This document shows, one piece after another, positions 9,115 through 17,567 of a stretch of 64,000 bases of DNA. The position numbers and the translations under genes are program-made. This stretch comes from Halomonas sp. HL-48. GTDB lineage: Bacteria; Pseudomonadota; Gammaproteobacteria; Pseudomonadales; Halomonadaceae. Position 1 is the first letter of the stretch. The number at the start of each line of letters is the position of its first letter. The stretch covers positions 124,001-188,000 of the forward strand of contig NZ_LJZS01000002.1 in the NCBI RefSeq assembly GCF_001314875.1, given 5' to 3'. Under the pieces are notes generated by a model. It was not told the DNA's origin. It did no database searches and saw nothing but the letters and a program-made list of their open reading frames with translations.

Positions 9115-9312
9115 GTGAACCGACGCAGGGCAAGGATGTCCAGTGTTAACAGGGATGATTGAAGATTCACAGGATGAATCAAGAAGGCGGTCACACTGCC
9201 AGTCAGGGTAACGTCCAAGGTTGGAATCCCGCAAAAGGATTGGAAGCTGGTACGCATCACCGCCTAAAAATGATCACTGTCGAAGACCCCGCCACGGCGG
9301 GGTCTTGTTTTT
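9115..9312 (+). ncRNA. Candidate CsrA/RsmA-sequestering small RNA (RsmZ/CsrB-like)
   Basis: This roughly 198-nt unit lies in the 450-bp gap between phoR and cysZ and has no convincing ORF. It carries six GGA motifs, starting at 9134, 9153, 9172, 9223, 9237 and 9242; the first three are exactly 19 nt apart. Two sit in clean hairpin loops: GGGCA-AGGA-TGTCC at 9128-9141 and GATTCA-CAGGA-TGAATC at 9164-9180. GGA in a hairpin loop is the known recognition signal of CsrA/RsmA. The unit ends in a rho-independent terminator, arms 9283-9292 and 9297-9306 followed by GTTTTT, pointing on the plus strand. The 5' end is inferred from the promoter guess. Covariance models for CsrB, RsmY and RsmZ were not run. 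Confidence 0.6.
9283..9312 (+). terminator. Rho-independent terminator of the GGA-rich sRNA
   Basis: A perfect 10-bp GC-rich stem (AAGACCCCGC paired with GCGGGGTCTT, loop CACG) is followed by GTTTTT. There is no U-tract in the minus direction, so it ends plus-strand transcription and not cysZ, whose stop codon is adjacent at 9314. Confidence 0.85.
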
Positions 9313-9313
9313 G

Positions 9314-10042
9314 CTAGCGACTAATTGTCTGCCCATCGCGGTAGTGGTCGTCCCACATCAGCACGGCTCCGGCCACGGCCCCGGGAATCAAGAACAGGTT
9401 GGCCAGTGGTATCCAGGTCAAGAGCGTCACCACCCCCCCGTAGCTGAGACTTTGCCACCAGCGCGCCGACAGGCGTCCGCGCATGTCTCGAAACGATACC
9501 TTATTGTTATCCATCGGATAATCCAGATAGGTAATGGCCATCACCCAGGCGGAAAACAGCGCCCACAGCAGCGGCGCGAAAAGGTTGAGCCCGGGGATCC
9601 AGCCAATCACAAACAAAAGCGCGGCCCGAGGCAGAATGTACCCCAGCTTGACCAGCTCGCGGCCTAGCGCATCGAGCGCCGTTTTGGTCAGCCCGCGGTC
9701 ATCAAGGGGTTCCCTGCCGACCACCTGACGCTCCACCTTGGCGGCGAGAAAGCCGTAAAATGGCGCGGCGATAAAATGGGTGACCAGGGTGAAGGTGAAA
9801 AACACCACCACCAGCAGGCTTAAGAAAAATATCGGCCAGATCAGCCATGACAGCCAATCGAGCCAGCCGGGGACGGCACTCATCCAACTGGCCAGCCAGC
9901 CCGAAAAGCGCTCGAGCACGACGTGCAGCATGGTGCCGTAAACCAGCACGTTGACCAGAATGGGCAGGAAAATATAGCGCCTCAGCCCGGGGCCGTACAC
10001 ACAGCGTGTACCCCGGCTGATGGCAGTGACCGCGTCTAGCAC
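9314..10042 (-). CDS. cysZ: Sulfate transporter CysZ
   Basis: The open frame extends to 10252, but homology to CysZ starts near VLDAVTAISRG. A GTG at 10042 preceded by GAGGAG nine bases upstream (plus strand 10052-10057) gives 242 residues, close to the 253 of E. coli CysZ. Matching segments include LRRYIFLPILVNVL, WLDWLSWLIWPIFF, IAAPFYGFLAAKVE, FSAWVMAITYLDYPMDNNKV and the C-terminal LANLFLIPGAVAGAVLMW. CysZ is an inner-membrane sulfate uptake protein feeding cysteine synthesis. No cys gene is adjacent. Confidence 0.85.
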   Translation of the reverse strand: MLDAVTAISRGTRCVYGPGLRRYIFLPILVNVLVYGTMLHVVLERFSGWLASWMSAVPGWLDWLSWLIWPIFFLSLLVVVFFTFTLVTHFIAAPFYGFLAAKVERQVVGREPLDDRGLTKTALDALGRELVKLGYILPRAALLFVIGWIPGLNLFAPLLWALFSAWVMAITYLDYPMDNNKVSFRDMRGRLSARWWQSLSYGGVVTLLTWIPLANLFLIPGAVAGAVLMWDDHYRDGQTISR

Positions 10043-10070
10043 AATGTAAGACTCCTCGGTGATCGCAATG

Positions 10071-10093
10071 CCCTGGCTGCCGCGCAGCCAGGG
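10071..10093 (-). terminator. Hairpin downstream of phoU
   Basis: CCCTGGCTGC and GCAGCCAGGG form a perfect 10-bp stem with a CGC loop, 29 bp after the phoU stop. No strong U-tract follows on the minus strand, so it may be a weak terminator or an mRNA 3' stabilizer between phoU and cysZ. Confidence 0.5.
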
Positions 10094-10121
10094 CGTATTG
10101 CATGAGGAATCCAGAGGCAGG

Positions 10122-10850
10122 TCAAGACTTTTTCGGTGCCGCCTGCTGATCCAGGGTGTCGGGATCGGTATGACGGATATCCAGCCCTTTGACGAGGTAG
10201 ACGACGTGTTCGGCCAGGTTGTTGGCGTGGTCACCGACGCGCTCCAGCGCACGCAGTACCCACATGACGCTGAGTACCGAGGTGATTGAGCGCGAATCCT
10301 CCATCATGAAGGTCATCAGCGAGCGCATGGCGCTGCCGTACTCGCCGTCGACAAACTCATCCTCGCGGATGACCTGCATGGCAAGCTCGGTGTCGAAGCG
10401 GGCAAACGCCGTCAGCGAGTCACGCAGCATCTTGCGGACGTGTTCGCTGATGTGGCGGACTTCGACCAACCCGCGAACCGTATTGCTGTTTTCGCTCAGC
10501 GTCAGGGCGTTGCGGGCGATCTTGCTGGCTTCATCGCCAATCCGCTCTAAATCGGAGGTGGCGCGGATGACCGCCAGCACCAGGCGCAAATCCGAGGCAG
10601 CAGGCTGGCGGCGCGCCAGTACGCGGGTGCACTCATCATCGATTTGGATCTGCAGGTCGTTGACCTGGCGGTCGTTATCGCGGACCTTTTCGGCCAGCCG
10701 CGAATCGTTTTCCAGCAGGGCAAAAACCGCATCCTGCACCTGTTTTTCCACCATCCCGCCCATGGCCATCAGGTGGGTCTTGAGTTCTTCCAACTCCTGG
10801 TTGAATTGGCGCGAGATATGCGTGCTGTGGGTATCACTGGTAATGTCCAT
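10122..10850 (-). CDS. phoU: Phosphate signalling protein PhoU
   Basis: The 242-residue all-helical protein has two PhoU repeats, each a three-helix bundle. The metal-binding E/DxxxD-type helices include DLERIGDEASKIARNA in the first repeat and ALERVGDHANNLAEHVVYLV in the second. PhoU links the Pst transporter to PhoR and turns the Pho response off in high phosphate. GGAGGG precedes the ATG. It is the last gene of the pstCAB-phoU operon, 28 bp after pstB. Confidence 0.95.
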   Translation of the reverse strand: MDITSDTHSTHISRQFNQELEELKTHLMAMGGMVEKQVQDAVFALLENDSRLAEKVRDNDRQVNDLQIQIDDECTRVLARRQPAASDLRLVLAVIRATSDLERIGDEASKIARNALTLSENSNTVRGLVEVRHISEHVRKMLRDSLTAFARFDTELAMQVIREDEFVDGEYGSAMRSLMTFMMEDSRSITSVLSVMWVLRALERVGDHANNLAEHVVYLVKGLDIRHTDPDTLDQQAAPKKS

Positions 10851-10878
10851 GGAGCCCTCCTAACGGGGTTGCTGCAAC

Positions 10879-11694
10879 CTAAGCCATACGGCCGGTTATG
10901 TAGTTTTCGGTTCGTTGTAAACGAGGGTTAGTGAAAACGTGGTCGGTGGGGCCGTACTCCACAAGCTCACCCTGTTGCAAAAAGGCGGTGTAATCCGACA
11001 CCCGGGCCGCCTGCTGCATATTGTGAGTCACCAACACTAACGTTAGCTGAGATTTCAGATTACGGATCAACTCTTCGATCTTGAGCGTGGAAATGGGATC
11101 CAGCGCCGATGCGGGTTCATCGAGCAGCAGGACATCGGGCTGAACCGCCAGGGTACGGGCAATCACCAGACGCTGCTGCTGCCCGCCGGACAGCTGCCAG
11201 GCAGAGCGATGCAGGCGGTCCTTGACTTCATCCCACAGCGCTGCGGAGGTAAGTGCCCACTCGATGACGTCATCCCGCTGACGCTTGGCGAGCCGCTTTT
11301 GCAGGCGCAGGCCAAAGGCCACGTTTTCGTAGATCGACATCGGAAAGGGGTTGGGGGTTTGAAACACCATGCCCACCCGGCGCCTGAGCTCTGTCACCTT
11401 CATGTCTGCGGCATGAATGTTGTGCCCCTCAAGGGTAATATCACCGCTATGGCTGACCGACTCGTTCAGGTCGTGCAGCCGGTTGATGGCCCTTAACAGG
11501 GTCGACTTGCCACAGCCGGAGGGCCCGATGAAGGCGGTCACGCGATGCCGGGGGACCTGCAGCGTAAGCTCCTGCAACGCCGATTTCCCCGCATAGGCGA
11601 GGCTGAACCGGTCAATGGTCAGGCAGCACTGCTCCGCAGGAAAAAGCGTCACGGGCGCCTGGTTGGCGTGATCGACATGTCGAGATGCTAGCAT
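10879..11694 (-). CDS. pstB: Phosphate ABC transporter ATP-binding protein PstB
   Basis: The 271-residue ATPase has Walker [10 protein letters not shown], the PstB-specific Q-loop [25 protein letters not shown], signature LSGGQQQR and Walker [13 protein letters not shown]. The switch His is in LVTHNMQQA. It drives high-affinity phosphate import through PstC and PstA. The start overlaps the end of pstA by 7 bp, which suggests translational coupling. Confidence 0.95.
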   Translation of the reverse strand: MLASRHVDHANQAPVTLFPAEQCCLTIDRFSLAYAGKSALQELTLQVPRHRVTAFIGPSGCGKSTLLRAINRLHDLNESVSHSGDITLEGHNIHAADMKVTELRRRVGMVFQTPNPFPMSIYENVAFGLRLQKRLAKRQRDDVIEWALTSAALWDEVKDRLHRSAWQLSGGQQQRLVIARTLAVQPDVLLLDEPASALDPISTLKIEELIRNLKSQLTLVLVTHNMQQAARVSDYTAFLQQGELVEYGPTDHVFTNPRLQRTENYITGRMA

Positions 11695-13085
11695 TCGCTT
11701 CCTCGCTGACGCCGTAGATGATGACGCAATAATATGGCAGTTAGGTTAAGCACCAACACAATCAGCACCAATAATAAGGCGGTGGCATACACCAGAGGGA
11801 TCGCGGCCTGGACATCCTCGCCGTGAAAGGCGGTGTCGAACAGGTGGTAGCCAAGGTGCATAAACTTGCGCTCCAGATGCAAGTAAGGGAATTCTCCGTC
11901 AAGGGGCATTTGCGGCGCCAGCTTGGCCACCCCGACCAGCATCAGAGGCGCCACCTCGCCAGCCGCCCGTGCGACCGCCAGAATCACGCCGGTCAACATG
12001 GCCGGCATGGCCATGGGCAGTACCACGCGGGTCAGCATTTCTAGCCGGGTGGCCCCCAGCGCCACCGCCCCTTCACGCTGCGCTTCGGGAATGCGGGCGA
12101 GCCCTTCTTCGGTGGCGACGATCACCACCGGCAGCGTCAGCAGGGCCAGGGTCAACGAGGCCCATAGTAAGCCGCCGGTACCGAAGGTCGGCGAGGGCAA
12201 GGCATCGTCGAAGAACCACTCGTCCAGCGAACCGCCGATGCCGTACACGAAGACTCCCAGGCCGAAAACGCCGTAAACGATCGATGGCACCCCCGCGAGG
12301 TTGCGCACGCCAATACGCACCAGCCGTGTGAGCGGCCCCTGATGGGCAATCTCATTGAGATAGATGGCGGCCAGCACGCCAAAGGGGGTGACGATCACCG
12401 ACATCACGATGACCATCAGCATGGTGCCAAAAATGGCCGGCCAAACGCCGCCGCCGGTATTGGCGGCCCGGGGCCCCTGGCTCAAAAACTGCCAAACCTC
12501 GCTTCCCCACGCGCGCAGCTTTTGCCCCAGGTGCATGGCGTTGGGCGCTTCGACGTTGATCACGGTGGCCAGCGACTGGCGCAGCGTTTGTCCCTGGGGC
12601 GTACGCAAGGTCAACTGATAGTGTGTGCGCTGCGCGGTAGGCAGAGCCAGTGCCTGCTGAACCTGCTGCCAGGCGTCATCGCCGGTAAACCGCTCGCCAT
12701 TGACCTCTACTGCCTCCAGGTAGCCGATAAAGTCACCCCAGGCGCGCCGCTCAAGCCGCAACAGGTCTGCGGGCTGGGTCTGCCGGGCAATGGTATCGAT
12801 GGCGACCCAGCGCCAGCGGGCGTCGTCGAGGTCGCGATTGCCCGTGAAGTAGAGCCGTTCGCTTCCGGTCTGGTCGGGAAGCGGCATTTCACGGACGGCC
12901 TCGCCGGCTACCACCTCGCCGTTATTCAAGGTGATTTCGTCAAGCCCGGCGGGCCAGAAATGGCCCAGGCCACGGGTCAGCAATAACGCCAGCAGGGCGC
13001 CCAGCATGAGCAGCGAGATAGCCACGCTGCCGGCACATAGCCAGGGCCATACGCCCTGCTGCATGGCGTTTTTCAGCCAGGTCAC
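11688..13085 (-). CDS. pstA: Phosphate ABC transporter permease PstA
   Basis: The 465-residue permease is the long Pseudomonas-type PstA. One N-terminal membrane helix is followed by a periplasmic region of about 170 residues, then the ABC permease core with the EAA-type loop [33 protein letters not shown]. It starts with GTG at 13085 and shares the 4-bp GTGA overlap with the pstC stop. The core and gene order leave little doubt about function. Confidence 0.92.
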   Translation of the reverse strand: MTWLKNAMQQGVWPWLCAGSVAISLLMLGALLALLLTRGLGHFWPAGLDEITLNNGEVVAGEAVREMPLPDQTGSERLYFTGNRDLDDARWRWVAIDTIARQTQPADLLRLERRAWGDFIGYLEAVEVNGERFTGDDAWQQVQQALALPTAQRTHYQLTLRTPQGQTLRQSLATVINVEAPNAMHLGQKLRAWGSEVWQFLSQGPRAANTGGGVWPAIFGTMLMVIVMSVIVTPFGVLAAIYLNEIAHQGPLTRLVRIGVRNLAGVPSIVYGVFGLGVFVYGIGGSLDEWFFDDALPSPTFGTGGLLWASLTLALLTLPVVIVATEEGLARIPEAQREGAVALGATRLEMLTRVVLPMAMPAMLTGVILAVARAAGEVAPLMLVGVAKLAPQMPLDGEFPYLHLERKFMHLGYHLFDTAFHGEDVQAAIPLVYATALLLVLIVLVLNLTAILLRHHLRRQRGSEC

Positions 13086-14194
13086 GCGCCACTCCCCATG
13101 CGCTGATAGCGTCGACGCAGCCGTTGACGTACCACCTCCGCCAGGGTGTTGACGAAAAAGGTGAACAGAAACAGCACCAGCGCCGCCAGCACCAGCATGC
13201 GATAGGTGATGCCGCCAGCGGCGGCTTCGGGCAGTTCAATGGCGATGGCAGCCGCCATGGTGCGCATGCCCTCGAAGGGGCTGGCACTCAGCAGCGCCGT
13301 ATTGCTGCTGGCCATCAGCACGATCATGGTTTCGCCCACCGCTCTGCCCGCGCCAATCATGACGGCGGAAAACAGACCCGGCCCTGCGGCGGCAAGTGCT
13401 ACCTTGGTCACCGCCTGCCAGCGGCTGGCACCCAACGCCTGGGCGCCTTCCATCAGCGGGCGGGGCACCTCGTTGAGCGCGTCTTCGGCCAGCGAGTAGA
13501 CGCTTGGGATCACCGCGAAGCCCATCGCCAGGCCGACAATCAGCGCATTGCGGGTGACGTAGTCGAGTCCAAAGGCATCGTACAGGTAGTGGCGAAGATC
13601 GCCGCCCCACAAGGCCTGCTCCGCCAGTGGCGTTAACCACAGCGCGAGGAAGAACATGGCGATAAGCCAGGGAATCAGCCATAGCGCCGCCCACGAAAGC
13701 GGCAGGCGACGCTGCCAACGGCGAGTCGCCAAGTGCCAAAGCAAGCCAGCAAGACCAGCGCTGAGCGGTAGCCAAAGTAGCACTACCAGAGTGCTGGCCA
13801 AGTGCCGCTCGACCCAGGGAGCAAGCACCATGCCGGCAATAAAGCCGACAACCACACCGGGGATGGCCTCCATCATTTCCAGCGTCGGCTTGATGCGGCT
13901 GCGCAGCCGCGGCGACATGAAAAACGCCGAGTAGGCGGCCGCCCCCAGCGCCAGCGGAAGCGCAAACAGGAGCGCGATCAGGGCGGCTTTTAGCGTGCCC
14001 CAGGCCAACGGGGTCAGCATGCTTAGCGAGCCAAGCTCCTCACTCAGCAGCAGAGGCGCCGCTTCCCAGACCAAAAACACACCGATGCCTAAGACCGCCA
14101 ACAGCACGCCGATGCCCCCAGCGGTAATCAGCGCCGTGGCGATGCGGTCTTGTAAGTGGCGAAGCGGCTGGGATGAGAGCCGGGTGCGGGTCAT
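13082..14194 (-). CDS. pstC: Phosphate ABC transporter permease PstC, short form
   Basis: The 370-residue protein has an N-terminal membrane helix followed directly by the permease core (LAWGTLKAALIALLFALPLALGAAAY). The core includes the EAA-type loop MEGAQALGASRWQAVTKVALAAAGPGLFSAVMIG and GRAVGETMIVLMA, diagnostic of PstC. The PstC paired with long PstA in Pseudomonas is, from memory, nearly twice as long, with a large periplasmic insertion after the first helix; here it is absent (only about 15 residues join helix 1 to the core). The frame shows no break, so this looks like a natural short form. Confidence 0.9.
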   Translation of the reverse strand: MTRTRLSSQPLRHLQDRIATALITAGGIGVLLAVLGIGVFLVWEAAPLLLSEELGSLSMLTPLAWGTLKAALIALLFALPLALGAAAYSAFFMSPRLRSRIKPTLEMMEAIPGVVVGFIAGMVLAPWVERHLASTLVVLLWLPLSAGLAGLLWHLATRRWQRRLPLSWAALWLIPWLIAMFFLALWLTPLAEQALWGGDLRHYLYDAFGLDYVTRNALIVGLAMGFAVIPSVYSLAEDALNEVPRPLMEGAQALGASRWQAVTKVALAAAGPGLFSAVMIGAGRAVGETMIVLMASSNTALLSASPFEGMRTMAAAIAIELPEAAAGGITYRMLVLAALVLFLFTFFVNTLAEVVRQRLRRRYQRMGSGA

Positions 14195-14270
14195 GTGACG
14201 ATCATGGGCAAGTCAGCGGTCGGATCGGCGTGTGGGATGGCATGAAAACTCCTTACGTTACGTGACCTTT

Positions 14271-14288
14271 ATGACAGATAAATGACAG
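14271..14288 (-). promoter_or_regulatory. Pho box upstream of pstC
   Basis: On the minus strand CTGTCAT-TTAT-CTGTCAT is a near-perfect PhoB box, two identical 7-mers spaced 11 bp. It lies 8 bp after the pstS stop and about 77 bp before the pstC ATG, so pstCAB-phoU has its own PhoB-driven promoter separate from pstS. Confidence 0.85.
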
Positions 14289-14295
14289 TGCTTGC

Positions 14296-15252
14296 TCACC
14301 ATGCCCGCTGCGCCTCCAGGGCGTCCAGGGGCAGAGGTACAAAACCTGCGGCGCGGGTAATCTGCTGGCCTTCGGCGGACATGACTAGGTCCAGAAACGC
14401 ACGCTCGGCTGGCGGTAGCGATGCGTCCGGCGGTAAATTGACGTAGATATACAGGTAGCGCGATAGCGGGTAGTCGCCGTTTTGAATGGTCGTGTCGCTC
14501 GGCATCACCGGGCTGCCCTGGCGATTGGTTAGCGGCAGTGGCCTTACCGAGGGCGTCAAATGGTTATAGCCGGAGTAACCCATGGCCGTGTAGGACTCGC
14601 CCACGGCCGCCACAACCGCCGAGGCGCCCATGTGCTTGCTGACCTCGGGCCGGAACTCGCCGTTGCACAACAGGCGCTGACGAAACACCCCGTAGGTGCC
14701 CGAGGTAATATTGCGCCCGTGCAAGGCAATGGGGCCCTTGGGGCCAGTGTCATCTTCGGCCAGTGTTTCCCAGTGCGCTATCGATGATTCACTGCCACAC
14801 GCCTGTGTGGACGAAAAAATCGCATCCACCTCGTCGAGCGAGATGTCAGGCAGCGGGTTATGCCGATGGACGATAACGATGAGCGCATCGCGGGCCACGC
14901 GCAGCTCGAGCGGTGGATAGCCGTAACGCTCGACAAAGGCGTCGCGTTCGTCGTCGGTCATACGTCGCGACATGGGGCCGATACGGGTCGTGCCGGCCAG
15001 CAACGCCGGGGGGGCGCTGGCCGAGCCGCTGGCTTGAAACTGAACGTTGATATCCGGATGTTGGGTGGTCAGCGCCTCGCCCCAGCGCAGCATCAGCCCG
15101 GCCATGGTGTCCGAGCCAACCGTCCCCAGGGTGCCGCTTGCCGAAGGCCCCTGGGATTGAGCCCAGCCGGTAAGCGGCAGGCTCAGTAACAGCCAGGTCA
15201 GGCCCAGGGCCGCGCCATATTTCATGCGTAAAGCGAAACCGTTACTATTCAA
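14296..15252 (-). CDS. pstS: Phosphate ABC transporter substrate-binding protein PstS
   Basis: The 318-residue protein has a Sec signal peptide (about residues 1-32, ending GWAQS) followed by the PstS phosphate-binding motif GTVGSDTMAGL, and later SGSASAPPALLAGTTRIGPMSRRM and TSGTYGVFRQRLL. It captures periplasmic phosphate for PstCAB. It is first in the phosphate transport cluster and divergent from the thioesterase gene. Only a degenerate TGTC repeat (12-bp spacing) is visible in its own promoter region. Confidence 0.93.
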   Translation of the reverse strand: MNSNGFALRMKYGAALGLTWLLLSLPLTGWAQSQGPSASGTLGTVGSDTMAGLMLRWGEALTTQHPDINVQFQASGSASAPPALLAGTTRIGPMSRRMTDDERDAFVERYGYPPLELRVARDALIVIVHRHNPLPDISLDEVDAIFSSTQACGSESSIAHWETLAEDDTGPKGPIALHGRNITSGTYGVFRQRLLCNGEFRPEVSKHMGASAVVAAVGESYTAMGYSGYNHLTPSVRPLPLTNRQGSPVMPSDTTIQNGDYPLSRYLYIYVNLPPDASLPPAERAFLDLVMSAEGQQITRAAGFVPLPLDALEAQRAW

Positions 15253-15358
15253 TCGGATGCTCTCTTGTGATTAACTAGTTGTCTATTGCGATGCAACAAG
15301 GTGCGCCTCTGGTGACGCCCTGATTTTCACAATAATAAACTGACAAAGCGACCGACAC

Positions 15359-15772
15359 ATGACACTGCTGGATACCGATTTGGACGATGTGCCTGCTCCC
15401 CAAGGACAACTGAGCCTCAAACTGCTGGCCTCGCGCCAGGATACCAATGTTTATGGCGATATTTCCGGCGGCTGGCTGGTTAATCAGATGGACCAGGCGG
15501 CCGAGCTGGCAGCCGGCCGAGAGGCAGGCGGTCGAACCGCCACCGTCGCCATCGAGGCGATGGATTTTTTAAGCCCGGTGCGCGTCGGGTCGGTGGTGAG
15601 CGTCTATACCCAGCTGAAGGAAGTGGGGCATAGCTCGATGACGATCGACGTCGAGGTTTGGGTGCGTGCGCCCCACGAGCGGCATTCGGATGAGCGTCAA
15701 AAAGTCACCGAGGCCCGCTTCGTGATGGTGGCGCTGGACGACAACGGTCGTATCCGCGCCGTACATGGCTAG
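15359..15772 (+). CDS. YciA-type acyl-CoA thioesterase
   Basis: The 137-residue hotdog-fold protein has the YciA-family features NVYGDISGGWLVNQMDQAAELAAGR (the Asp on the central helix side) and the strand AMDFLSPVRVGSVVSVYTQLKEVGHSSMTIDVEVW. Enzymes of this group hydrolyse acyl-CoA esters to free acid and CoA in the cytoplasm. It stands alone, divergent from pstS, with a hairpin after the stop. The exact acyl preference cannot be read from sequence. Confidence 0.85.
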   Translation: MTLLDTDLDDVPAPQGQLSLKLLASRQDTNVYGDISGGWLVNQMDQAAELAAGREAGGRTATVAIEAMDFLSPVRVGSVVSVYTQLKEVGHSSMTIDVEVWVRAPHERHSDERQKVTEARFVMVALDDNGRIRAVHG

Positions 15773-15784
15773 CCAGAACGCACA

Positions 15785-15808
15785 AAGGGCGCTCGTTCAA
15801 GCGCCCTT
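15785..15808. terminator. Hairpin between convergent thioesterase and TRAP binding-protein genes
   Basis: AAGGGCGCT and AGCGCCCTT form a perfect 9-bp stem with a 6-nt loop, 13 bp after the thioesterase stop and 24 bp from the end of the convergent gene. Flanking T-runs are short in both directions, so it may be a weak bidirectional terminator. Confidence 0.6.
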
Positions 15809-15831
15809 CATGGCTCCATCCTGCTTCCAGC

Positions 15832-16926
15832 TTAATCGCGAACGCTGTCACGACTCTTCAAATAGGCGAATTCGCCTACGTCGCTGAAGGGGCGCAGGGC
15901 TTTCTGGAACGCCGAATAGGACTCATACACCCGGCGTGATTCCTCATCGTCGTCCACCTGGCGCTGAATGGCTTCCTGTGAGCTTTGGTAAAGCGCTGCC
16001 ATGACGTCTTCCGGGAAGGTACGCAGCTGCACGTCGTGCTCGTCCACCAGGGCTTCAAGGGCCTGGGCGTTGCGGAAGGCAAACTCGCTGTACATGGCCA
16101 AGTTCGAGGCGCGGGCGGCTTCGGTCACGACCGCCTGGAGGTCCTCGGGCAGTGCGTTCCAGGCATCCAGATTGATGGTGCCTTCCAGCACGGCCGTGGG
16201 CTCGTTCCACACCGAGGTGTAGTAATAGTCAGCCACCTGGTGCAGACCAAAGGCCAGGTCGTTGTAGGGGCCGACCCAGTCGGCGGCATCCAGCGCACCG
16301 GTTTGCAGCGAGGTGAAGATCTCCGAGCCCGGAATATTGACGGTGCTTACCCCAATGCTGTTCATGGCTTCGCCGGCCAGGCCCGGCAGGCGCAGCTTGA
16401 GGCCCTGCATATCATCCAGCGAGTTGATCTCTTTCTTGAACCAGCCGGCCATCTGCGGCCCGGTGTTGCCCACCGCAAAGGGCTTCAGATTGTGCTGTGC
16501 GTAAATCTCATCCCACAGCGTCTGCCCGTCGCCGTGGTAAAGCCAGGCGTTCATTTCGGTCGTGGTCATGCCGAAGGGCACGGCAGTGAAAAACTGCGAG
16601 GCAGCGACTTTGCCGCGCCAGTAATAAGACGCCGAATGGCCCATTTCAGCCGTGCCGGCGGCGACCGCGTCAAAGACTTCAAGGGCCGGCACCAGTTCTC
16701 CCGCGCCGTGAACGGTAATCGTCATGCGGCCGTTGGAAAGCTGTTCCACGCGGCGGGCGAAGTCACTGGCACCGGTGCCCAGGGCGGGAAAGTTCTTCGG
16801 CCAGGAGGTGACCATGTCCCAGGTGTAGGTGTCGTCAGCGCGCGCACGTGACGATGATATGAACGGGGCGGCAGCGGCCCCAGCGACGCCAAGGCTGGCG
16901 GTTTTGAGGAAGTGACGGCGTTGCAT
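15832..16926 (-). CDS. TakP-type TRAP substrate-binding protein with Tat signal (orphan)
   Basis: Starting at the ATG at 16926 gives 364 residues with the N-terminus MQRRHFLKTASLGVAGAAAA, a twin-arginine signal ending near SRARA. The mature part (WDMVTSWPKNFPALG, GELVPALEVFDAVAAGTAEMGHSASYYW, GGWFKKEINSLDDMQGLKLRLPG, ALDAADWVGPYNDLAFGLHQVADYYY) matches the TakP family, which binds 2-oxo acids or lactate, usually with a metal ion. An upstream in-frame extension to 17028 lacks a signal peptide and is rejected. No TRAP permease genes adjoin it, but a Sec-exported paralogue with permeases is at 45.3 kb. Confidence 0.87.
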   Translation of the reverse strand: MQRRHFLKTASLGVAGAAAAPFISSSRARADDTYTWDMVTSWPKNFPALGTGASDFARRVEQLSNGRMTITVHGAGELVPALEVFDAVAAGTAEMGHSASYYWRGKVAASQFFTAVPFGMTTTEMNAWLYHGDGQTLWDEIYAQHNLKPFAVGNTGPQMAGWFKKEINSLDDMQGLKLRLPGLAGEAMNSIGVSTVNIPGSEIFTSLQTGALDAADWVGPYNDLAFGLHQVADYYYTSVWNEPTAVLEGTINLDAWNALPEDLQAVVTEAARASNLAMYSEFAFRNAQALEALVDEHDVQLRTFPEDVMAALYQSSQEAIQRQVDDDEESRRVYESYSAFQKALRPFSDVGEFAYLKSRDSVRD

Positions 16927-17024
16927 AGTGAGCAAGACTCCAAGTGTTATCACGCTGTTGTTATAGGGGCGCGTTGTCCACCTATCAGTATGCGTTGAAG
17001 CGAATTTTTCCAGCAAGTTTACAG

Positions 17025-17504
17025 TCAATCATCGCTTGCGTCTTTCATGCAGTTGGCATGACGAACCAGCCAATAACACCCCCCCAGGGCCAGCACAGCC
17101 GCAGCCAGCGCGCCGATCTGCCATGGGTCAACAGTTTCCATCTCCAGCACCATGAACTTGCGGACAAGCGCCATGATCGCAATCAGCACGACGATTTCGA
17201 CGTGGATAAAGCCTTTGCCGCTGGTCATCGTGCGGATGATCGAGTTATTGAATTCCATGGCAATCAGCACGGTGAGAATCATGTCGAACAGCGCTTGAAA
17301 CACGCGGTAGTCGAAGGGGTCGCGGCTCTGAATGAATAACAACTCCACCACATGAATCACCAGATGGTACATGGCGACCAGCACTGCCCCGCCGATCGCA
17401 ATGGCGAGCACCAGCGAGACCAGGCGTTCAAAGCGATGGTAGCCGCTGAGTTCTGACCAGCCATTACACACTTCGGGGAATAGGCGTTTTAAGCGTTGTT
17501 TCAT
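17025..17504 (-). CDS. PsiE-like inner-membrane protein
   Basis: Starting at 17504, where GAGGG precedes the ATG, gives 159 residues with four hydrophobic segments. The core includes IHVVELLFI, DYRVFQALFDMILTVLIAMEFNNSII and HVEIVVLIAIMALVRKFMVLE. This is the pattern of the phosphate-starvation-inducible PsiE family, of unknown biochemical role. No Pho box is seen upstream, so phosphate control is not supported here. Confidence 0.75.
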   Translation of the reverse strand: MKQRLKRLFPEVCNGWSELSGYHRFERLVSLVLAIAIGGAVLVAMYHLVIHVVELLFIQSRDPFDYRVFQALFDMILTVLIAMEFNNSIIRTMTSGKGFIHVEIVVLIAIMALVRKFMVLEMETVDPWQIGALAAAVLALGGCYWLVRHANCMKDASDD

Positions 17505-17567
17505 AAGGCCCTCTAAACGGCGCACGGGGCGCGAGTAATGCCGCGTAAGCGACGGGTCGTGAGTAGT

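Noticed and set aside
8935..9234. 99-residue minus-strand frame in the phoR-cysZ gap
   Set aside because: No SD or domain; it runs across the AT-rich promoter and the GGA-hairpin RNA.
11969..12331. Arg-rich plus-strand frame opposite pstA
   Set aside because: Shadow frame with biased composition and no start context.
15253..15358. Pho box before pstS
   Set aside because: Only TGTCGG and TTGTCAG at 12-bp spacing are visible on the minus strand; the spacing and sequence are too poor to list as a site.
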